This document shows positions 56,846 to 64,000 of a DNA stretch of 64,000 bases, one piece after another; the first letter of the stretch is position 1, and each line of letters starts with the position of its first letter. Both the position numbers and the translations under genes were made by a program. A model generated the notes under the pieces. That model was given only the letters and a program-made list of their open reading frames with translations, ran no database searches and was not told the origin of the DNA. The stretch lies in NCBI GenBank assembly GCA_963921195.1, contig OY992537.1, forward strand, positions 56,506,313 through 56,570,312. Reading direction: 5' to 3'. The DNA is from Pegoplata infirma (taxonomy: Eukaryota; Arthropoda; Insecta; Diptera; Anthomyiidae).

Positions 56846-57361
56846 TTCTAACACATTTTTTCCAAAACACATAATTCACAGAAAAGCTTTATTTTGCGGA
56901 GAGGGTGGGTCTAATGCATAGAGTTTGTAATCCCTAAGACCGGCCGAAGGCCGGCTACGCCGAAGAACTTTAAGACAAAGACAAAAACTTTTCAAATAAG
57001 ACAATAGGTTACGTGGTTATTATTTATATTTATAGATCGTTGTTTTGAGAATACATCCCGTAAAATGAATAAGTAATTGATATAAAAGTTTTAAGTGTGA
57101 AACTTAAATTTGAAGAAAATAAAAAAAATTGGAATCAGCTCCAACCAAAGCGCCGCAGGCGAAAAATTTTACCAACAAATTTTAACAAAAAATCGCGCGA
57201 TTATATCGAACTTTTATATCAATTACTTATTCATTTTACGGGATGTATTCTCAAAACAACGATCTATAAATATAAATAATAACCACGTAACCTATTGTCT
57301 TATTTGAAAAGTTTTTGTCTTTGTCTTAAAGTTCTTCTGCGTAGCCGGCCTTCGGCCGGTC

Positions 57362-59086
57362 CACAGTGTTGTGACCTTGGCCATAAATGGTCAAACTAAA
57401 TGTCTTAAAACTTAAGGTTATACGAATTTTATTTTTAGAAAACATCATAATTAAAACAAATCCAAAACAGTTTATAGATATCTTTAATAGTTTTTAAGTT
57501 ACATGTCTCTAAAGTTGAACTTTTTGAAATATATCATATTTTGGTTTTAAAATCTTTGAAATCCATATGTTCTTGTAACGGTTAAATAATTATATTGCAT
57601 TTAAAATTCGACCTTATTGGTAATGAAGTTTTAAGTAAGATATGTTGCTTGTATGATAATGCTGTTTTGGTCGACATAAGTTAATCATATGGTAAGTAAC
57701 GCTGTTATAAAGTGAGTTCCAAAGAAAATACTAATTTATTTTGCAAATTTCATATTTGATAGACAGTTACTTTTGTGGCCCTCATTGGCGCGCTTAGTTC
57801 TTTGCAGAAAATATTGGTATAGGTATGTAGATTAAAAATAACAAAAGAACTCGTCCACGTTTTTCCACTTTTTTTTTTAATCAATTTTTTTTTGTGGGAA
57901 CCCGAATATAAATTTGGAAATTTTAAACACGTAAACAAGTAAAACACCAAGATGCAGCAGTTGTCCTTGATAATTTGAAATGTTTTGCGAAAAATAGTTA
58001 TAGGACACATATAATAAATCGGAATGCAAAATGAATCCGTCGGTAAAATTTAAAATTTTATTTAAATTGGTCCAAGAACCATTATTTGTCATCCAGGCCT
58101 GATACAAATTAGATGCTTGGCTAGACACAAGTTGTACATTAACAGATGCAGACTTTTATTTAGAAAGATTTTGTTGAGGAAGTACGTTGTACTATATTTT
58201 TACTTGCTTATTTTATAACGGTCTTTTTGAGATAGGCATATCCCTGCTTAAACTTAAAAACAATTTTCAACGTATTGTAAATACTACGTGCAAAAATGTT
58301 GTGAATTGTTGATAGTTTTAAGGTCAAAGGATTTCCCTGAATTTCCTCAAGTCTTTAAAAAAGGATATTTATGCGCTAAGAATATCCTAAGGATAGGTTA
58401 AGGATAATCCTTGCATCAATTATACTAAAATAAGTTATTTTCAACATTATCAGAACAGAATTTCATGAAGTACGAAGGATTTTTTAAACTTTTTTTTAAA
58501 TTTTTTAAGGACATTTTTAATTTATGTATTACATCCTTGCTTCAATTTTTTCATTTGATTAAGATTTAAGGTATATTCTAAGTGTTGCGGATGCAAAAAT
58601 TCATGAAGGAATTTGAATTTGAACTTTTTCTTGACTTTTTTAAAAAAGGACATTTTCGAGGAGGGCGTATCCTTGTTCCGATTTGCACAAATTTTTGTAA
58701 ATACATTGAGCATATTATAACAGTTGGATTTTCAAAATTTCATGAAATAACTTAAATTTTTACCCTTTTTCTGAACGTTATTTTAAAAAGGACATTTTTG
58801 AGCTAGGCGTATCCTTGCTCCGAATTGGACAACATTTTGTAGAATTATTTATGGCATTATAGGTAATAACTACCATAAATAACATGAAGATTAGAGCGTT
58901 AGTTTTCGTTTTATGCCGTATTTTAATATCAGGATGTATGGGAAGGAAACGAATCCTTGGGCGGATATTGACCAAATTCAAAATTTTTCTTGATCTTATC
59001 GATCTTAACAAGTGTTCCAAATTTTAACGCTCTAACTTAACTCCTTCTATTTTTGGCCACTCTTTACATGAAGACGCAACACTGTG
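57362..59086. mobile_element. Transib-like element 1 in the palindrome, CGGTC duplication
   Basis: Ends CACAGTGTTG and CAACACTGTG, flanked by CGGTC at 57357-57361 and 59087-59091. The left arm of the palindrome reads CCCTAAGACCGGCCGAAGG (56931-56949) with no insert. Inside, degenerate units of about 140 bp (AAAAAGGACATTTTYGAG then GGCGTATCCTTG) recur at about 58210, 58505, 58640 and 58785. No transposase frame. Confidence 0.8.
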
Positions 59087-59129
59087 CGGTCTTAGGGATT
59101 ACAAACTCTATGCATTAGACCCACCCTCT

Positions 59130-60891
59130 CACAGTGGGAAAAAACACCAATCTGGCAGGAAAAAAATCATATCTTCTAAACTATTGGTCTGATCCGATAA
59201 CAATACTTGGAGATTTTATAGCTAAGGATATGAGCATTTTGTATAATGAATAATACGAAACTGTTTTTCAATACAGGGTGCCCCAAAAGGTGTTATAAAC
59301 GACTACCACAGGTGTATTTTTTTTTGTACCTGTTAGCTGTGGAAAATGATGTTTAAAATAAGAATTTTATACTTTTTGAAAAGTAAATGGGGTTATCAAA
59401 TATTGTAAGTGAAATCTGATAACATTTGGACATATACCCTACATCCAGCATATATCTAAAATAGGAGTCTTAGCACCTGATTGCAAAGCATATACGAATT
59501 TTTAGTTAGCCTTTTGTCAATGTATAGTGCCATTGCCTCTTCTGGTGTGAATTATGTCGGTGGTAAAATACGGCTTTTTTCATCTTTGTAGCCCTTTTTG
59601 TGGTTTTTTAATTTCATCTAATAATTGGGCTGCATCTCTCTTTCCAGATTTGTACAGACTTACTTTCGTAGCGACCAATAATTATTTCATGATGTTATTT
59701 TGTACAAGATCCGAAACACGACTCCTCTTGGATTTTTTTGTCGTTTCCAAAAGTCTTCAAAGGACGCCCTCGAGGTTGTGACGGTCCTGGTTCTTCGTCT
59801 TCTACTAGAAAATCTATATTTTCATTCAACCATATATTGTAATGATTTTCAAAACTATATAAATTGCGAGAAACAATGTCCCATCTACATTTAAATTTAC
59901 TACATAAATCTCGCACACTAACAGTTAGTTTTTTATAGCTATCATTCTCGTTGCAGATGTTATTGCCAAGTTTGGACAAGATATAATTGATAACTGTTGA
60001 GTTCCGATCAGAAGCACTGTCGCATTTACGCCAAACTTCAAATATCTCTCTCCGTTGAAATGACATGTCAAACAAATTTAAAAAAACCAAAGAGTTTATT
60101 AACCAATTCAAATGATAGTATTAAATTTATTATTATTTATAACAATATTTTTATTAAGAATTTTTTCACCAACTGAATGCGACTTAAATCGGTAATTTAA
60201 AAATCATAAAATCAAAAATAATTTTAATTCAGCACGAACTTTTTTCAAGATTTCGACGCTCTACTATGTTAAAAACAAATTACTAACAATCCTTCGCGAT
60301 TCTCAACATATATGTGAGTCGCGTTCATCGCTGCCTAGGTTTAGAATTATAATTATTGAAAGACCAAAATTACAAAAATAATTTTAAAAAATCGCTACGC
60401 AGGCCTACGCAGCTAATTTTTTGAATAGTAATACTTCATTATATGTAGAATAATCTATAATTAAATATTAAGCAGCATCTGACAGCGTTTTTTTTGTAGC
60501 TCCATAAGAATTTAAAAAAGTTAAAAAAAAAACGTTTTTTATGTAATTCGTTACGAGGGAGCCTTCGCAAAACAGATAACGTATGGAAATTTATACATAA
60601 TATACCTAATAGCACCCTTTAAAAGAAATCAAACACTTGGTAGGTAACGGCTTACCCCTTCCGATACACGGCGATGACAAGTTTACTATTATAAACAATT
60701 AACTGTGATAGCCCAATAAATTGTCAACATTTGATAGTGTGTATTTCCCTAATGGGTTACCTTAACTTTAAGTTCTTAACGGATTAAAACGCAGTCACTA
60801 TCCCACTTTAAAATCGCATTATAACTTTGTTAAAAACTGATAGTTATATTTTGAATTATTTCCCGCTAGATTGGCAATTTTTCCCACTGTG
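59130..60891. mobile_element. Transib-like element 2 in the palindrome, CCTCT duplication
   Basis: Ends CACAGTGGGAAAAAA and AATTTTTCCCACTGTG, with CCTCT at 59125-59129 and 60892-60896. The left arm is unoccupied here (GCGGAGAGGGTGGG at 56896-56909). It holds a decayed protein-coding remnant on the minus strand. Confidence 0.8.
59490..60111 (-). pseudogene. Decayed transposon protein, N-terminal region
   Basis: The minus-strand frame 60111-59695 gives 138 residues: a helical start (RREIFEVWRKCD), a middle with VRDLCSKFKCRWDIVSRN, then acidic EDEEPGPSQ and a basic GRPLKTF block. The reading then slips frame: SRVSDLVQNN continues in another frame, followed by LYKSGKRDAAQLLDEI and TPEEAMALYIDKRLTKNS in further frames. 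The order GRP-basic block, SGKRDAA, TPEEALAL-type block is one I associate with uncharacterised transposon proteins of arthropods, but I cannot name the family with certainty. Its place between Transib-like ends suggests part of that element's own protein. Frameshifts make it non-functional. Confidence 0.45.
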
Positions 60892-60965
60892 CCTCTCCGC
60901 AAAATAAAGCTTTTCTGTGAATTATGTGTTTTGGAAAAAATGTGTTAGAAAAAACCTTTTTTTAT

Positions 60966-61140
60966 TTTATTTTGGGTCATTTTTCATTTCTTTTTTGGGC
61001 TTTTTTTCGTAAATTTTGGGCGAAGTTTCGTATTTTTCTTTTTGGGTCATTTTTCATATTTTTTGGGCGATTTTGCATTTGGGCGATTTTTCAAAAAAAT
61101 TTTTGGGCGATTTTTCTTTGGGCGATTTTGCCTACAGCCA
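60966..61140. repeat. CGCCCAAA minisatellite (right arm, inverted)
   Basis: Inverse copy of 56657-56845: TTTGGGCGATTTT words ending GCCTACAGCC. Confidence 0.65.
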
Positions 61141-61768
61141 AAAAAAACACTTTCAGCAAACTGTTTATTCTTACGTATTTGTTTTGTATGTAATACAATG
61201 TTAGAAAAAAACACACACTCGCGCACACACGGAAAACAAAACACAACAAACACAAAACTAAGTGAAGCTAAAAATTTAATTAAACAAATAATTATATCAA
61301 TTAAATATTTAATCATTTCTAAATTTAAAAACAATTAAAATGTTAATTAAAATAAAGTTAAAAATTTAATTAAACAATTAATTATATTAATTAAAAATTT
61401 AATTAATATCAAATTAAAAAACAATTAAAATTTTAATTAAAATAAAATATACGATATTATTTTCTGTGTGTCATTTTTAGGTGACGTTAAAATTTCAGAA
61501 GACAATTTAGTTAAAAAAATAAAAAAAATATTTCTACTCATCTATTGATGATGAGATAAAAACCAAAAAAGAAAAGAGTCTCCTCAATTTTTATTTTTGT
61601 TTTATTGCATCAGGAAAAACGATGTCAATTAGATCCTTTAAAAATTTGGTCCTTTAACATTCTTCATAATTTCCAGACATTTCTTTTGGGAAAAAACATA
61701 TTACATAAAAAATATATTAATGTGGACCAACCCGTTGTTAAATTAAATTAAATTAAATTGGTTTAGTG

Positions 61769-62895
61769 TAGAGATGGGATCGTGAGTGACTTTTCAATCA
61801 CGATCACGCACGCTCACGAAAAAAAAAATTAATCACGCACGATCACGCATGAACATTTTTTTTGTGCTCACGCTCACGCAGGCTCACGTGAGTAGAAAAA
61901 AATTTTAATCACGCTCACGACGTAATCACGATCACGAAATACTCACGAATAAAAATATGTAAAAAAAAATTGTCATATTTTTTTATGCATTACCCAGTTG
62001 GAAAAGTCCTTGAGCCATCCTTGGTGACGGGTCGCTGTCGTGTCAGAGTCACACCTGACACCCCGAAGACATCTCTATATACCGAGTTGAGGACAGTTTC
62101 ATAAAAAATTTCAAAATTTCCTCAATCATAATCAGCAGTTGTCAGGGGGTGCTGACATTTCCCCTAAGTCGCCTTTGTGAAAATTTCTAATATCTGTCCT
62201 ACAAAAAGGCAAAAAATCTTCGTATTTCCTTTAGGTTTTACTTCTATCTATTTTCCTTTATAAATTATCTTTATCATATTAAGAAATAACATTCCGCCTT
62301 TTTTATTTTTAACTGGATTTGAGCCTGAAGCCTCCAGTTTATGACCCAAACTTTAGTTTCAAAAGTGTATGTTTATTTACTAATTTTATACTAATTGTAA
62401 GAGTTTTATTTTATTTTACATAAATCGATTATATTGCCATGTTTTTCTCTGAAATTGAAAATTTCCCCAGATTTAAAAGTTTAGTTTAATATACTGCTAT
62501 TATGAAGATTTTTCCTTATAAATGACTTAGAGGATTTTTCCACACTCTTAAAACAAATATTCATTAATGACAATGTTAGGACATGAACATGTTAGGACTT
62601 GAAGACATTTCCACAAAGAATCTCTGTGCAAATTTCTTCATTGACATATTTTTAAAAAACTTATTAAATTAAATTTTTTTTCGAAATACCATGAAAAATC
62701 AAGAAAACGTAAGCGAACAAAAAAAAATTAAAATCACGAAAAATTCACGCAACTATTTTACTCACGCACGATCACGCACGAACTTTTTTTTGTTACTCAC
62801 GCTCACGTGAGTAGAAAAAAATTTACTCACGAATCACGTGATTCACGCGCGATTCACGTGATTCACAATAATCACGTGATTGGTGCGCATCTCTA
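61769..62895. mobile_element. hAT-type element (right arm copy)
   Basis: Inverse copy of 54901-56027. GTTTAGTG precedes it, but the far flank reads GTTTATCA, so part of the duplication was lost on this arm. Confidence 0.75.
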
Positions 62896-63045
62896 GTTTA
62901 TCAAAAAAATTTAAGTTCATTTGGTTTTTTATCTCAGCTTTGTAGTATGAGTAGATAGATATATTTGTTTTAAATTGTTTCACTAAAATGTCCTTTGAAA
63001 CTTAAAAATCCTTTAAAAAGGACAAATGATCACCGAATGAAAAAC

Positions 63046-63835
63046 TGTAACGCAATTTTACTCAGTGGTTTTCCGTGTAGTAGATCTTGTTCATGTGTTG
63101 CAAAAAGTTAAAATTTGTGTTACAGTGTTATTTGAAGGGCTGCGATTTGCACCCATATGCATGTTTTTAATATAACCATGTTTTTTGGTTTGTGTATAAT
63201 TTTAAAAGTGACGCGGCACTTCAAGTTTTTGTTTCAAAATTTGTATCAATTTCGCTCTGCCTTGCTAAGTTTTTGACATACGAGAATTTAGAGGCCCAAA
63301 AACGTCTTGAAAATCTTAAAAACTTAAAAAATAGTACTCGGAGAGGTTTAAGGTGTTCGGTCATTTTCTATGTATTAAGAGCTACAAAAATGTGTTTGTA
63401 CTTTTTTTTGTGTCGGTAATATTTACAGAGATATGAGTATTTTTTTAATTTTCGGGAATGCCTACATTTTTCAAAAGTAAGTACCAATGCGGTCACGCAT
63501 GTGAAGAGGACCGTCGATACTATACAGATTCAACAAAACTGGACTTCAGTTAACTCTATCTGGCTTAGTTTTCGATATATCGCCAACTTGAGTTTTTTTA
63601 AAAAGTAATTTTCTTCAAGTTGTGAAAAATTAAGGAAATAGATGAACTAATTTGTAGTAAACTTGGTTCTTAAACTAAAGAAGAGGAATATGGCTTTAAA
63701 AAAAAAGATTTTATTAGGGAATTTCATTTAAGGAAAACTATGAACTATTTAGCAGTAAATATACTTTTTGATAAATTTTACTAAATTGTAGAAAAACTTG
63801 TACATAAATTATTTTTGTCAAAAAATTAAGTTAGG
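63046..63835. other. Intron DNA beyond the palindrome
   Basis: No repeat match seen. A 75-codon frame (63192-63419) has no domain. Mildly less AT-rich at 63290-63560. Confidence 0.4.
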
Positions 63836-64000
63836 TTTTTTATACCCTCCAACCACAGTATGGGGGTATACTCACTTTGTCATTCCGTGTGTAACGCATT
63901 GAAATATCGGTCTAGGATCCTATAAAGTATATATTTTATTGATCAGTGATCGATTCTAAGACATCCTAGCGATGTCCGTCCGTCCGTCCGTCCGTCCGTC
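63836..64000 (-). repeat. GTCC-type element, inverse orientation, cut by window edge
   Basis: TTATACCCTCCAACCACAG, CACTTTGTCATTCCGTGTG and GCGATGTCC followed by (GTCC)n to the edge: the closing half of the family at 51401-52087, reversed. Confidence 0.75.

Larger units (their letters stand above)
54747..63045. repeat. 8.3-kb palindrome with 2.35-kb arms and two later insertions
   Basis: The left arm 54747-57093 is inverted at 57195-63045. The right arm is 3.5 kb longer only because it carries two CACAGTG-ended insertions (57362-59086 and 59130-60891). Subtracting these with one duplication each leaves 2354 bp against 2347 bp. The loop is 101 bp. Small differences between the arms (for example five bases lost at 62896) show they are independent sequences, not an assembly mirror. 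Both arms contain a hAT copy and a CGCCCAAA cluster, so these predate the duplication. Mirror-image ORFs within it (56458-56872 and 60924-61338) are translations of repeats. Confidence 0.85.

Noticed and set aside
56458..61338. Mirror pairs of frames (98, 95, 89 and 62 codons)
   Set aside because: Identical translations from the two arms of the palindrome, driven by the CGCCCAAA repeat.
54747..63045. Assembly artefact producing a false palindrome
   Set aside because: The right arm has two extra insertions with their own duplications, and small differences separate the arms.

Overview
The window looks like nuclear DNA of a higher fly (Diptera, probably Brachycera and possibly a calyptrate fly; the species cannot be read from the sequence). 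It is strongly AT-rich and almost gene-free. One host coding exon is certain: the last exon of a TRIM9-type E3 ubiquitin ligase on the minus strand (37044-37333), with its splice acceptor. Positions above 37334 are therefore the preceding intron of that gene (at least 26.6 kb if no exon was missed), and positions below 37044 are its 3' UTR and downstream DNA.

Nearly everything else is transposable elements, mostly nested. From left to right: the 5' end and ORF1 of a LINE running off the left edge (1-1137); a foldback element and several MITEs (1.7-5.5 kb); an 11.2-kb nest (7354-18596) in which an old inverted-repeat element carries a hAT element (itself split by a 2-kb foldback) and a TA-flanked CACT...AGTG element (itself split by a 3.5-kb palindromic element and by a Transib-like element that holds a further MITE); piggyBac-like and other small elements (19-22.6 kb); a 5'-truncated LINE with an intact reverse transcriptase/RNase H reading frame inserted in the end of a hAT element (22.6-25.3 kb); a degenerate minisatellite split by more elements (26.8-31.4 kb); a hAT element filled with a 35-bp minisatellite (33.7-35.7 kb); then, inside the TRIM9 intron, a foldback, nested CACT elements, a Penelope-like inverted repeat with hammerhead-like cores (43.9-44.7 kb), GTCC-microsatellite elements, and an 8.3-kb palindrome (54747-63045).

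The outstanding theme is inverted repetition at every scale, from 16-bp palindromes to 2.35-kb arms. Many insertions can be verified inside the window because an uninterrupted copy of the host repeat also lies here. Four elements with CACTGTG/CACAGTG ends, two of them with exact 5-bp duplications beside a related empty site and two more inside one arm of the big palindrome, have the signature of the Transib (RAG-like) group. A second theme is embedded RNA-like modules: tRNA-like A/B-box segments in the CACT elements, hammerhead-like cores, and a possible HDV-like fold at a LINE 5' end. None of these RNA proposals was tested by folding software. All alignments were made by eye.
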